Positions 10,451-21,283 of a stretch of 64,000 nt of DNA are shown here, piece after piece. The stretch spans positions 1 through 64,000 of the forward strand of contig WBZZ01003063.1 in NCBI GenBank assembly GCA_019918135.1. The letters are read 5' to 3'. This DNA comes from Paulinella micropora. Lineage: Eukaryota; Cercozoa; Imbricatea; Euglyphida; Paulinellidae. A program made the position numbers and the translations under genes. Positions within the stretch are counted from its first letter, which is position 1. Each line of letters starts with the position of its first letter. The notes below the pieces were generated by a model. The model saw nothing but the letters and a program-made list of their open reading frames with translations, was not told the origin of the DNA and did no database searches.

Positions 10451-10962
10451 ATATATTAGAACTTTAAAAATATCTTTGAAACATCATTACTTTCTTTTTT
10501 TGACTTCTCTGGTTGTCCCGCATAAACATTGACATTAACACGGCCAGTCTTCTTACCTTTACCCTTCTTAGGCTGTTCCTCTTCCTCACTTTCGCTTTCG
10601 CTTTCACTCTCCTCTTCCACTTGCTTTTTTACCACTTTCTTCGCCTTCTTCTGTTTAGTCTTTAATTTCATACCCGCAACTCGTTGGGCAATTAGGTCAG
10701 CAAAGTCGTGTTCAACCTCTTCTTCCGAGCTACTTTCCTCACTTATCTCACCGTCTCGGCCATCAATCATATCCTTAGCCAACTGTTTCTTGGCCGTATG
10801 TTCCATCTTTTCATCATTGGTCATTTCTTTTGCATTCTTAGCCTCTTCCTCCGCTAGTAGTTCCCTCGCTCTCGCAATCTTTCTCTGTTTAGCCTGTTGC
10901 TTCTTAGCCTCCCACCCCTTTTCAAGATTTTTCATAGCGACCTCTCTATTACCTCTCGGCAT
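10447..10962 (-). CDS. Lys/Glu-rich PLV protein (168-171 aa)
   Basis: Highly charged protein beginning MPRGNREVAMKNLEKG, with a Ser/Glu-rich acidic stretch, a basic KTKQKKAKK stretch and a basic tail. It is probably a nucleic-acid-binding or scaffold-like virion protein, but no domain is recognised. Under the standard code it stops at TAA 10456. Reading TAA as sense adds three codons and ends at TGA 10447, which overlaps the next start codon as ATGA. That tidy overlap is one reason to suspect UAR is sense. It is divergent from the fibre gene. Confidence 0.65.
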
Positions 10963-11040
10963 TTTATAACTTGTTTATATTAATATACAAAATAATATTA
11001 TTTAGTTTTTATTAATAAACGATTTTTTAACAAATATACA
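10963..11040. promoter_or_regulatory. Divergent AT-rich promoter region
   Basis: 78 bases, almost entirely A and T, between the start codons of the K/E-rich gene (left) and the fibre gene (right). Both must be transcribed from here. I cannot define individual elements. Confidence 0.5.
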
Positions 11041-13902
11041 ATGAGCCAATATAAATCGCTCTTAGGCTTGTCTGAAATTGCGGTGGATTCACTAGATATA
11101 GCCAATCTTGATTTAACGAACACAAACATAGTGGGCTTATACACAGATAGGGTGCCAGAAGATGCTGACCCCGTAAATCTGTATTATACTGACGGACGAT
11201 TTGATGCGAGGTTGGCTTTAAAATCAACGACGGACTTAAAAGAAGGCACTAATCTATACTATACTGATGGTAGGTTTGACGCGCGACTAAACACTAAATC
11301 AACCACTAACCTAGCCGAAGGCACTAATTTATATTATACTAATGCTAGGTTTGACACTCAATTAGCAACAAAGAGCACAACCAACTTAACCGAAGGAACT
11401 AACTTATACTACACCACAGCAAGGGTTAATACAGATTTTGACACAAGGATAGCAACTAAATCAATAGATGCTTTAAGTGATGTAGTCATAACAGGCACAC
11501 CCGCCGATAATCAACTTCTTATTTATAGCACAAGGCAATGGAGAAACACAAACTCACCTTTTCTGAGATTGGATGGTCTCGCTATGATGTTTGGAGATTT
11601 AAATATGGGAGGTTTTAATGTAGCAAATGTCGGTAATGTTGATGGTATTGATGTTTCTCCCCTTGACAGCTCAGCCGTTAAACTAACAGGAGACCAAACA
11701 ATAACAGGGAATAAAACATTTACTACTTATGTGGGGGTAAAAGACTCAAATCCATTAAACACAGGCAAATTATTCTTCAATTACAACAATAATATGGGTT
11801 CTATTTATTCGTCGGAGGCAGGTGGAGCAACGGGCTATCCACTAAGCATTGTTGGTTCTTCTATACTTTTTGCTCCAACAACAGGGGGTGGAATGACATT
11901 GGCGAGCAATGTTTTAAATTTTAACAGCTCAACAGCAATCAGCGGACTTCCAGCCCCATTCTATGACGGCGATGCTTCAACGAAGGCTTACACCGATACG
12001 AAACTAGCAAAGGACGGCACAGTGGCTATGACGGGTAGTTTAAATATGGGAGGATTTAACATAACAAATGTTGGTAATGTTGATGGTATTGATGTATCCA
12101 CCCTTGATACCGCAGTAGTTAAACTGACAGGAGACCAAACCATAGCGGGTATTAAGACATTTAGCAGTATAATAAATGCGAGTGCGGGTATTGATATGAA
12201 AAGCCAAAGCATAACAAATGTTAATCTTGTTGATGGTGTGGATGTTTCTACTCTTGACACTTCGGTGGTTAAACTAACAGGAGACCAAACCATAGCAGGG
12301 AATAAAAAATTTACTTCAACTTTGGAAGTAAATGGTTCGTCCAATCCTACTACTTTTGATGGCAGCGGCATAGCCTTTGATACAAAAATAGGAATGATTG
12401 CCGCACAAAAGACAGCAACTGCGGCCTGGTATCCGATACAAATAACGGGGTCGTATGTTGAGTTATATTCGGGTAATACTTTAATTATAACCGCAACAGG
12501 CACTAAACTATCTTTGAATAACAACAAAATAACGAACTTAGCCACACCATCAGCAACAACGGACGGAGCAAACAAAAGTTATGTGGATACATTAGACGGG
12601 CAAAATGTGAAACTAACTGGAAGCCAAACCATAGCAGGAATTAAGACATATAGCAGTGGTGTTGAAATAACGGGAAATTCAATCAATTCAACAACAAAGG
12701 GCACATTTATCGTTTTCAATTCTACCAGTAATATCGGGTCAATTGCTAGTTTGGATATGAAAACAGCGACATATTACAACTTTGAAATTTCTGCCAAAAA
12801 AATAAGTTTTATTATTGACGGGACAATCGTCGGTTGGGTAAATGCTTCGGGGCTAGATTGTAATAGTAGCAAAATAGCCAACCTTGGAACTCCGACATTA
12901 TCAACAGACGGAGCGAATAAAAGTTATGTTGATACTAATTTCGTGGGACTAACAACAGACCAAACCATAACAGGAAGTAAAACATTTAATGGTGCGAGCA
13001 CTGTGATAAAATATCTAACTTTAACGAACAATGCCGATTTTAATAATCAAACTATCACTAATGGTGGAAATATAACATATAATGGGGCTCGGACAGAAAA
13101 CCAAAATGGAGGTGATATATTCTTTTCACAGACATCGGGTGATTATCAGTATTTTTTATTTACTTTAAATACTGCTTCAAGTGGAACCGTGAACCAACGA
13201 GGTTATGTATTTACAAATGTAGCATCTGATGTAAAAGGAGCAGGTCTTTATATTTCAAAACTTTTGGATAATAAAAGTGCTTCGTCTGACATTGTCCGTT
13301 TTAACAATGCTGGGGGTATGCGGTTTTATGGAGCCTTAGATATGAACTCAAACAATATAACAAATGGCGGAACAATAACAGGAACGACAATTACTTCAAC
13401 CGCGGATATATCAACAACAACAGCAACCGCAAGCGGATTGATAACGGCAAATGCGGGGATATCAACGACGACACTAACCGCAAGCGGATTAATAACGGCA
13501 AATGCGAGTATATCAACGACGACACTAACCGCAAGCGGATTGATAACGGCAAATGCTGGAATATCAACAACAACAGCAACCGCGAGTGGATTAATAACAG
13601 CAAATGCGGGGATATCAACGACAACAGCAACCGCAAGCGGATTGATAACGGCAAATGCTGGAATTACATATACTGGCACACTAACATCAGCAACGAATAC
13701 CAGTGGGGCAAAAATATCCATTCAGGGACAAACAAATGGAGGAAGCACCAGAGGAATATATATTTGGGATATTACTGACCCAGGCTGGGGGATTTATATG
13801 TCTCAGTCTGAGAATAATAAAGCATTAAGCGGAACAGGAACAGCACCAGCAGGAAATGGATTTAGTAGTTAATATGCCGTAAGATTTAGATCGGGTGTGG
13901 AT
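11041..13902 (+). pseudogene. PLV tail-fibre-like protein, 3' end cut by gypsy insertion
   Basis: Long fibrous protein (943 residues to the first TAA at 13870). Residues about 45-150 carry four repeats of the type LYYTDGRFDARL followed by KSTTNLxEGTN, common in phage and viral tail fibres. The middle has repeats with VVKLTGDQTIAG and GNVDGIDVS. Residues about 785-880 carry five near-identical units of SGLITANAGISTTTAT. It probably mediates attachment of virions. After TAA 13870 the frame continues with coding-like YAVRFRSGVD up to 13902, where the gypsy element begins, so the gene is probably interrupted there. The missing 3' end was not found in the window. Confidence 0.8.
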
Positions 13903-14535
13903 TAAGCATATATGCCAATCATGATGGCATATTGGAAGTCTCGGACTTTTTAGCCGCTAAGGGAGGCATGAAAAGCGGTCTGTCGAACCGAGCGAGCGGA
14001 GTGTATGATGCTACACTTTTGTTCTCAGTGTTATCCGCCGATGAACTCTGCGCCTGGAGATGAGGCTACCGCAACACGATGCCTATGGGTTGCTCAGGTT
14101 TACCTTGTGAACTTTGAGTGGGTATGCGATAATCGGCTAACGATACGTTGGCTGATTTTAATACATCGCGGGGGCGAGATTCGTGGCGGCGATAAAGGCG
14201 TGGTTGGACGGAATATGTTGCCGATGGGGGGGCATAGAGGGAATGATTGGGAAGGCGAGAGCGGAGGGGACCATGGTGTTAGCCATGGAACTCTACTCGA
14301 GTAAGTCCTATGACATTCAGTTCTATGGCTGCCCTGATAATGCTTGCGGTTTGGATTCAAACAGCTCATTAGGATGAGTACGTTGATTGATGCTGGTCGG
14401 GATTGGTGCACTATGGAATTAGTAATGATGACGCGGAGGATATGTTGAGGGGGCGGACGGCAGTTCGAGTCCTCTCTTCCATACGGATACTTACGCTTTT
14501 TCGTTCACTAAACACAGCATGACCAAGGGCGGTGA

Positions 14536-15045
14536 CTCACACGCAATTTCGCAAAGCGCGAGGGTGCAGTTGATCATACCGATACCATATCAGCACCCAG
14601 CGTTGGAAAATTATTATAGGAATTTCGAGCTGCGAACGAAGGTTGGTATGCCAATATGTGTGATGATGAGGAGTTACGAGAGGCAATCATTACCTACATG
14701 AAGAGGATGAAGGAGAAGAAGGAGGAAAGGGAGAGATAAAAGAACTTAAAGGCCTCTCAAAGAGGACGAGGAGGAGGAGCAGGAGGAGGACGAGGAGGAG
14801 GAACATGGAGAGGAGCCTCGAGGTGGCAAGGAACCCCTCAGAGAGGAAGAGGAGGAGGTCGGGGATATACCCCTTATGGAGGGAGAGCTGTTCGAGCTCC
14901 AGCCCCCCCACCCAGAGGAGGAGGCTCATGGGCAAGCTCCAACCCGAATTTCGGTCGAGCTCAGGCCTACAACACTGCCTCGGAGACCGATACGTCATCC
15001 CACCCGGACACTACTCAAGGTAATCGTTTCGAGGTGGTGGAATGA
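14536..15045 (+). pseudogene. Gypsy gag, C-terminal part with RGG-rich tail
   Basis: Read in the pol frame, this stretch contains coding-like sequence (EFRAANEGWYANMCDDEELR), a charged linker, then an Arg/Gly-rich, nucleic-acid-binding tail (RGRGGGAGGGRGGG and GRGGGRGY) in place of a CCHC knuckle. In-frame TAG (14617) and TAA (14737) occur with good coding sense on both sides, so they may encode Gln. It ends in TGA (15043) followed by CTG, after which pol continues in the same frame. N-terminal gag is not readable in one frame. Confidence 0.55.
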
Positions 15046-16761
15046 CTGGAGGGGGAAGAAGAGAGGAAGGAGAAGACTGTGAAGTTTAACTCTAAAGTCA
15101 CAGTGCTTTCTAATGCTGTTGTGCAGACTGGGCCAACGCTTCCTCTATGTGAAAACAAAGATGTGGGTACACAGAGACTGCAGCCCCAAGGTAGTCTCAT
15201 ACCCGTTCATACAGCACGGTTACCAATGATAACTGATGCAAATAGGAAGGCGAGACTTGCGATGGAGGCGAGGAGGCCAATGGCAGACGTATCGCCTCGG
15301 CCAAGCAAACAACCACGAACAGACTCAATGTCTACGGTCGCGGCGGGTGGCGAGCAAAAAGACAATGTGTGTACTCAAGTACCACAAGACAATGTCGCTC
15401 AAATAGTAAACGCACCAGTACCGCAGAATAATAAAAATGTTAATGAGGTGAAGCAGGAGGAGAAGAAGGAGGAGTTGAAAAACTTAGAGACAAGACTCCA
15501 AAATTTGGAACGTAAAGTTCTTGTTCTCGCAGCCAATATACACAGGCCCGATGCTCTGTGTTATACGGAACTTTATTGTGAAACATTGAAGACAATATTA
15601 AAAGTTGGTAATGATACGATGGCGAATATTAATATTGTCGGCCGGAAGTTTTTTAATCGATACCGGGACTGGGTGGACGGAAATATGAAAAAGTCAACGG
15701 GCACTCTCAAAGGAGTGAGCAGCCGGACGGATATCACGGGAATCATCACACTGACCTTTAAATTGAAATCCGCACGAGTACACCGTATGGACCTCTATGT
15801 CGTCCCCGGTTACCACGGGTCAATATTACTATCGTATGACCAATTGGCTACGATGGGGGCTGTGATTGATTGCGCCGCACGGCGAGTGATATATGGAGTA
15901 AAAAGAGGAGAAAAGAACGATATTGATCCCTTCAACGCTACTGACTCTTATGAGGCTTATGAGCTGAGTCTAGCGACAGATCACAAAAAGATGGCCATCG
16001 CACATGAGGCACTTGAGGTGTACGTTCACCCCCATGTCGTAAGACCGGATGAGCTGTCCTGGACCGACAATTGGGAATCCCAAGTGTGCACTGTCACAGT
16101 TCCGACATGCCATTGGGACAAAAAGTCTATTGATGACTTAATCGAGAAGCGGAAGGAGGAGATTATATGTGTCGCACAAAGAAGCCCGTCGTTGGCAAGA
16201 TTCGCGGAAGGAGTAGGAACAGATGTCCATATGACTAACGGATACTGTTTCCATGCGAAAGTAGGAGAAGAAAAAAGGGAGGCGTTTGTACCAAGGAGAA
16301 CGGGGCGAATCCCGGATACTCCACCAGAAACTATTAAAAGTTTTATTACTGATTTCTGGGGTGACGAGCCCACGTGGCCGCGTTCACTAACTGAAGTGAA
16401 GAAATGCTTACGGACTTTATTCGAAAATAATAAGCCGTATACTATTATCCTGCCATATAATGAGAAGGCGATATGGGCGCAGCAAATAAGGAACCGGCTT
16501 ATTGATCATCCTATACCGGTACCCTCTCGCAAGCAACAGCTAGTGGCGGCTTGTCGTATGGGAACTCGTGAGCAGAGCAGTGCATACAAGCGGAAGCTCA
16601 GAGACCTCGACAAGTTGAAATTGATACCGCAAGTATTCACATGCTTTGATGGTTTTTACACCCGTAAAGCTCCTTTGCAATACGCGAGACTCATTGACAT
16701 GCTGGTGGAGCTCGGTAAAGATGATGAGCCGGACACGTCACGTATGAAAAGACGGGCCTAG
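15046..16761 (+). CDS. Gypsy pol, protease-containing first part (left copy)
   Basis: 571 codons open in the gag frame after a single TGA. Residues about 60-110 are basic/polar linker; a short coiled coil precedes a retropepsin-like domain. Here the usual DTG is replaced by KVGNDTMA, while the distal part (YVVPGYHGSILLSYDQL, then RRVIYG) follows the fold. A related protease at 34989-35948 keeps DTGNDSMA, so this one may be inactive or divergent. Expression probably requires read-through of UGA-CUG. Reverse transcriptase follows in the -1 frame. The right copy is at 30380-32095. Confidence 0.65.
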   Translation: MEGEEERKEKTVKFNSKVTVLSNAVVQTGPTLPLCENKDVGTQRLQPQGSLIPVHTARLPMITDANRKARLAMEARRPMADVSPRPSKQPRTDSMSTVAAGGEQKDNVCTQVPQDNVAQIVNAPVPQNNKNVNEVKQEEKKEELKNLETRLQNLERKVLVLAANIHRPDALCYTELYCETLKTILKVGNDTMANINIVGRKFFNRYRDWVDGNMKKSTGTLKGVSSRTDITGIITLTFKLKSARVHRMDLYVVPGYHGSILLSYDQLATMGAVIDCAARRVIYGVKRGEKNDIDPFNATDSYEAYELSLATDHKKMAIAHEALEVYVHPHVVRPDELSWTDNWESQVCTVTVPTCHWDKKSIDDLIEKRKEEIICVAQRSPSLARFAEGVGTDVHMTNGYCFHAKVGEEKREAFVPRRTGRIPDTPPETIKSFITDFWGDEPTWPRSLTEVKKCLRTLFENNKPYTIILPYNEKAIWAQQIRNRLIDHPIPVPSRKQQLVAACRMGTREQSSAYKRKLRDLDKLKLIPQVFTCFDGFYTRKAPLQYARLIDMLVELGKDDEPDTSRMKRRA

Positions 16762-17681
16762 ATGATGTCTCGGAAGAGGACTTAGGCTTGGAGGAGGACA
16801 GAGAACCCCTCAAGCAACATAAGTAGATGTCTGATGAAGATTATCAAGAGGCGGCGCGGAAAATATTGGAAGGATTAGGCACGGAGAATGAGAAGGAGCT
16901 TTTAAAAGCCAAATTAGAGGCGAACAAGGAAATTTTTTACCCTCCACATGCAGGTGGTGTCAAGCCTGAAGATTTCACTGCGGTTATTTACAAAATACCG
17001 GGTGCGGAGCCGTCACCGGCACCACGAAGGGCGAATTTGAGTATACATGAGGCGAAGATAGCGGAGGAGCTAGCAAGACAGCTGCTCAATGAGGACTTTA
17101 TTAAGAGATCAACATCTCCAATAGTCTCACAACCGAGAATAGTGCCGAAGCCAGGAGGAGAATGGCGCCTGACAGTTAACTATGCTCGTGTTAACAAGGT
17201 GCTGGAGGAAGAGAGAAATCCTCTCCCGACATTAGAAGAAGGAAGGAGAGTACTGCGGAATGCAAAATTCTATTCGGTCATTGACCTTAAGAATGGCTTC
17301 TGGCAGATACCACTGGAGGAAAAGTCCAGATGGCTGACGGCGTTTGTGGTGGGTATGGAAATATATCAATGGAAAGTGCTTCCGATGGGCCTCAAGCAAG
17401 CCCCAGGACTTTTCCAGAAGGCGATGCAGAAGATGTTGAGCAGTCAGTACGATGATTTGTCTGACGGAGGCTTTATGAGAAGGCGGGGACAGAAGGCGGG
17501 AGAATATGCATTTTGCTATATCGATGACATTATCGTATACTCTAACACAAATGGAGGAGCATATCGATCATTTGTCCGATATATTCAGGCGCATCGGAGC
17601 TTTTGGCCTGAAGTGCAATCTAAAGAAGTGTCAACTTGCCAAGACGAGTGTGACATACTTAGGGTACGAGATCTCCCATAA
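16728..17681 (+). pseudogene. Gypsy reverse transcriptase, N-terminal part (left copy)
   Basis: Synthesises element cDNA. Visible RT motifs: WRLTVNYARVNK, VIDLKNGFWQIPL (first catalytic Asp), LPMGLKQAPGLFQ and CYIDDIIVYSN (the YIDD pair). The frame opens at 16728, before an in-frame TAG (16824) that is CAG in the right copy. Near 17545 an extra base shifts the thumb region into another frame. That same shift is present in the right copy, so it predates the duplication. Confidence 0.8.
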
Positions 17682-18306
17682 TCGAGTCTCGATATTAAAA
17701 GAGAAGAGGGAGGAGATTATGAATCGACCGATACCAAAGAACCGCACTGAATTGCACTCATTCCTTGCGATGGCGCAATACTATAGCCAGTTTATACCCG
17801 ATTGGGGTGCAACACGGGCTAAGTTGGAGAAAGTAATAGATTTTGGAGACTTTGAGAAGTGGGGCGAAGAGGCTTTGCAAGCGTTTCATGCGCTCAAAGA
17901 TCTTATTTATAAAGACCCGAAAGACGGAGGACTGGTGTTAACGATGCCCGACTTTACGAAACAATTCGTAGTCGATACAGACGCATCTAAGTTTGCGATT
18001 GGGGCTGTATTACAACAAGAGTATGAGGAGAAGAAATTACGCCCAATCATGTTTGTTAGTAGGAAGTTGTTTGCGGCGGAGAGAAACTATTGCACAAGGC
18101 AAAGAGAGGAGTTAGTGGTGGTGTGGGCCCTCAAGAGGCTCAGAGAGTATTTGTGGGGAGGACCTCAATTTACTGTCAGAACTGATCATCATAACCTGTT
18201 ATGGTTGATGAATCATGAACAGACTGGACGGCTGGCGCGGTGGCAAGCGTTCTTGTCTTGTTTCGATTGTACAATGGTCCATCTACCGGGAAAGCGAAAT
18301 GTGGTC
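17545..18306 (+). pseudogene. Gypsy RT thumb and RNase H (left copy, cut at 3' end)
   Basis: After the shared frameshift, the frame gives the RT thumb (HIDHLSDIFRRI, KCQLAKTSVTYLGYEIS) and the Ty3-type RNase H with Asp in VVDTDASKFAIG, Glu in REELVVVWALK and Asp in VRTDHHNLLWL. RNase H degrades the RNA of the RNA/DNA hybrid. At 18306 the gypsy sequence ends and the PLV integrase tail continues in frame, an accidental fusion made by the inversion. Confidence 0.8.
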
Positions 18307-18462
18307 AAACCAGCCGACGAAGAAAAGCAAATTAACGAACAAGTTAAAGAAATAACAAAAGAAAAGAAAACGAAAGAATTATTAAATCGTGAAGATATTC
18401 AACTTGAGAATGTCAGAACTAGCAGGAGAGAAAGAAAAGCAAGAGTAATACTTGATTTGTGA
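18306..18462 (+). pseudogene. Detached C-terminus of the PLV integrase
   Basis: 51 codons beginning KPADEEKQINEQ and ending ARVILDL with TGA: a charged tail with no domain. It reads in frame with the truncated integrase at 9366 if the intervening segment is inverted, and has no other neighbour that explains it. Its AT-rich, Lys/Glu-rich composition matches the PLV genes, not the gypsy element. Confidence 0.75.
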
Positions 18463-18476
18463 GAACGATTATTTAA

Positions 18477-19055
18477 TTAAATATAACGCCCGATAGGAAT
18501 AATCCAGTTGATTTGATATGCGCGAGCTTTCAAAACTCTGTTGATTGCCGTGATTGAATTGAAAATAATCAACTCATCAGGGTCGCGAACGGAAACAAGG
18601 AAGTGAAATTCGTGTTTTGGTTTTTCAATCAGCCTATTTCTTTCAATGTGTGCGAAAAAGTAATCTTTCTCATCAGCAAAAACAGCTGGCTTCTTTCCCC
18701 AAAATTTCACCTTCTTATCTGCCCGAAGAAATTCTCTCGGAAGCCCGACGAACCTTGAATTATCAGTTTGTCTGAATAGCTCGCCAACATCTCCAAATTT
18801 TCTCCACCCATTTGGGATGTCGTCTTCAAGCTGGACGGGGTCGGGCTGGTCGGGGGCGGGTTGGTCAGGGGCTGGGTCGGGCTGGGGTTGGCCAGGGGCT
18901 GGGTCGGGCTGGGGTTGGCCAGGGGCTGGGTCGGGCTGGGGTTGGCCAGGGGCTGGGTCGGGCTGGGGTTGGCCAGGGGCTGGGTCGGGCTGGCCAGGGG
19001 CGGGCTCGGCTTGGTCAATCTGGACACCTTCCAAAGCAGAAGCTAAATCATCCAT
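18477..19055 (-). CDS. Pro-rich repeat protein of the PLV (192 aa, right copy)
   Basis: Intact version of the gene at 1-507, from ATG 19055 to TAA 18477, only 14 bases from the convergent integrase stop. Residues about 20-75 are 9-residue Pro/Gln/Asp repeats. The C-terminal 110 residues form a compact domain with WRKFGDVGELFRQTD, KVKFWGKKPAVFAD and an AHIERNRLIEKPKHEFHF segment. I recognise no family. The flexible Pro-rich stalk plus globular domain would suit a minor structural protein, but that is a guess. Confidence 0.65.
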   Translation of the reverse strand: MDDLASALEGVQIDQAEPAPGQPDPAPGQPQPDPAPGQPQPDPAPGQPQPDPAPGQPQPDPAPDQPAPDQPDPVQLEDDIPNGWRKFGDVGELFRQTDNSRFVGLPREFLRADKKVKFWGKKPAVFADEKDYFFAHIERNRLIEKPKHEFHFLVSVRDPDELIIFNSITAINRVLKARAYQINWIIPIGRYI

Positions 19056-19097
19056 TCTACAACAACAACATACGAATAAATTTCTTTGTAAGTTGGG

Positions 19098-19123
19098 GGG
19101 CTTTCGCCCGATTTTTTTTTTTT
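19098..19123. other. Hairpin followed by T run, right copy
   Basis: Same GGGC/GCCC hairpin and T12 as at 549-574, with one additional G before it. Confidence 0.35.
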
Positions 19124-19171
19124 GGATAAAATATATACACACTACTTATATAGCCCTATGTGATAAGGGGC

Positions 19172-19677
19172 TTAGTGGTTTATACCACTGTTCTCACTCT
19201 CTCTCATACATTTATACATATTAGCATTTTCATTTAACTTATGTAAGTCATAATCTGAATAACGAATAAAGGATTTATTAAAAGTCAATCCTTCTTCATC
19301 TATTCCTTTTCTTATTTTATTTATCACTACTTCATCATACTCATATCTATTATCTTTTTTCCAAGTCTTAAACATTTTCAATTCTTTCTCCTTTCTGATT
19401 AATTTACTTTTTCTCTCCAACTCAAATCTCCTATCTTCTTCTACATCATTTCCTTCATCAACTATTTTTTCAATACTTTATTAGCACCTTCCAACTTTAC
19501 TCGCTCTTGATTTCTTTTTGTTATTAGTAGTTCTATTTCTTTATTGATTTTATTTATTTTTTCTTCTGCTGTAAAGACAATCTTTCTTAATTTATCTTTA
19601 CCTTGCTTAGAAGTTTCAAACATAAAAACATAATCATCAATGGTTCTATTTTCTTTACTAATCAAACTCTCGCTCAT
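19172..19677 (-). pseudogene. Coiled-coil PLV protein, right copy, frameshifted
   Basis: Same gene as 623-1129 but with one T fewer in a T run near 19463, breaking it into two frames (19462-19677 and 19172-19420). The rest of the coding sequence is essentially unchanged, so either the loss is very recent or it is a homopolymer error. Confidence 0.7.
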
Positions 19678-19902
19678 TTTGACTTACCTTGGTGATGCCG
19701 ACTTCTTGTCTTTTTTGGTTTCTGAACTCTGGCGAGTGCCGACGATTTTTGTCGCAGGGAAAAAGGTTTAGGTGGTCGGTTTCTTTTTTTTATTTCCATT
19801 TTTTCATTTTTTGTTATTAGGTATTCCATATAATCCTTACTTGGACCGATTGGATTATGTTCTAGATGTTCTATTTCTAATTTGTCTGGTGAGTGGTTTG
19901 AA

Positions 19903-20148
19903 ATGCCTTTCTCGTTTTGGTGGGCCGATATGGCTACCGTTAAAAAATTCTGTTCTGAGTTCTGTCGTCATTTGTTTTCTTTTTTCCTAATTTTCAGCTA
20001 TTTATTTTTGGGTGGTATTGTGTTTTTTGTTATTATCAATGTGGTGTGTGGTTTTTGTTCCATTCCATATTTCCTTGTTTCTATCATATCTTGTTGCTTC
20101 ATTCTTCCTTTTCGCTTCCTTTTTGATTTCTACTTGATTTCTTGTTGA
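19903..20148 (+). CDS. Possible small membrane protein, right copy (81 aa)
   Basis: Counterpart of 1355-1603 with one codon deleted after WWAD and a few substitutions. Two hydrophobic segments retained. Low confidence for the reasons given there. Confidence 0.28.
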   Translation: MPFSFWWADMATVKKFCSEFCRHLFSFFLIFSYLFLGGIVFFVIINVVCGFCSIPYFLVSIISCCFILPFRFLFDFYLISC

Positions 20149-20289
20149 TTTCTGGTTTGTTGATTTTTGGCGATTTGGGTCCGAAAAGACCGCTTTTGTG
20201 CTGGTATTTTGCTTGAAAAATACCTGCGGAAAAGCGGTAATCACCTTCTACATATATATATATTTGTTAATTCCATATATATTTATTAT

Positions 20290-20444
<155 letters not shown>

Positions 20445-20711
20445 GGACACCGTGATAGCCCAGTGGTCAAGTTCTACCATCTGGGCCCTGTCGCCAGTTC
20501 GATTCCCGTCGGTGCCACCAGTATTTTCATTGAACATACCGGTCTATTTCTGGACCAGTATTTTCATTGAACATACCGGCCCGTCTGGAAGTGTTGGAAC
20601 TGCCCTTGCGGGGTGTCATTAGAGCTTATCGTCAATTCTTCGTACTCCCCTCACGGGTGAGACGATGGAGGCGCATGTGCAGAAATGCATCAGCCATTGA
20701 CAGAGAAGCAC

Positions 20712-20712
<1 letters not shown>
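20445..20712 (+). mobile_element. SINE-like repeat, family A, full length
   Basis: Counterpart of the first units of the left cluster, with the spacer duplication retained. Confidence 0.75.
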
Positions 20713-20751
<39 letters not shown>

Positions 20752-20756
20752 TTATT

Positions 20757-20984
20757 GACACCGTGATAGCCCAGTGTTCAAGTTCTACCACTGGGCCCTG
20801 TCGCCAGTTCGATTCCAGTCGGTGCCACCAGTATTTTCATTGAACATACCGGTCCGTCTGGAAGTGTTGGAACTGTCCTTGCGGGGGTGTCATAGAGCCT
20901 ATCGTCAATTCTTCGTACTCCCCTCACGGCTGAGACGATGGAGGCGCATGTGCAGATTTGCATCAGCCATTGACAGAGAAGCAC

Positions 20985-20985
<1 letters not shown>
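20757..20985 (+). mobile_element. SINE-like repeat, family A, diverged copy
   Basis: Has no counterpart in the left duplicate. It lacks the spacer duplication and carries private changes (AGTGTTCAAG, CCACTGGG, GATTCCAGTC, ACGGCTGAG), so it is an older lineage of the family. Confidence 0.7.
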
Positions 20986-21045
<60 letters not shown>

Positions 21046-21046
<1 letters not shown>

Positions 21047-21184
21047 GGCCCGTCTGGAAGTGTTGGAACTGCCCTTGCGGGGGTGTCATTAGAGCTTATC
21101 GTCAATTCTTCGTACTCCCCTCACGGGTGAGACGATGGAGGCGCATGTGCAGCAGAAATGCATCAGCCATTGACAGAGAAGCAC

Positions 21185-21185
<1 letters not shown>
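21046..21185 (+). mobile_element. SINE-like repeat, family A, 5' truncated
   Basis: Counterpart of 2481-2620, starting at the same base and with the same GCAGCAG duplication. Confidence 0.7.

Positions 21186-21283
<98 letters not shown>

Larger units (their letters stand above)
13903..18306 (+). mobile_element. Gypsy element, 5' half (left copy)
   Basis: Matches 28835-33236 in reverse orientation. The start is set at TAAGCATATATGCC because sequences left of it (fibre gene) differ from those next to the right copy (33237 onward). It holds gag, protease, reverse transcriptase and RNase H. At 18306 it is joined to the PLV integrase tail. Positions 13903-14535 are 5' non-coding or decayed gag; no LTR partner was identified. 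Confidence 0.8.

Noticed and set aside
14420..14480. tRNA-like 3' half (GGCAGTTCGAGTCC...CTTCCA)
   Set aside because: The T-stem does not pair (GGCAG against CCTCT) and no matching 5' acceptor arm lies upstream, so it is not a tRNA gene.
18477..18479. Reading TAA as sense at the end of the Pro-rich PLV gene
   Set aside because: Read-through would run about 85 bases into the convergent integrase gene and gives a hydrophobic tail of low credibility, so I kept TAA as the end here. It remains a counter-example to a strict UAR-sense rule.
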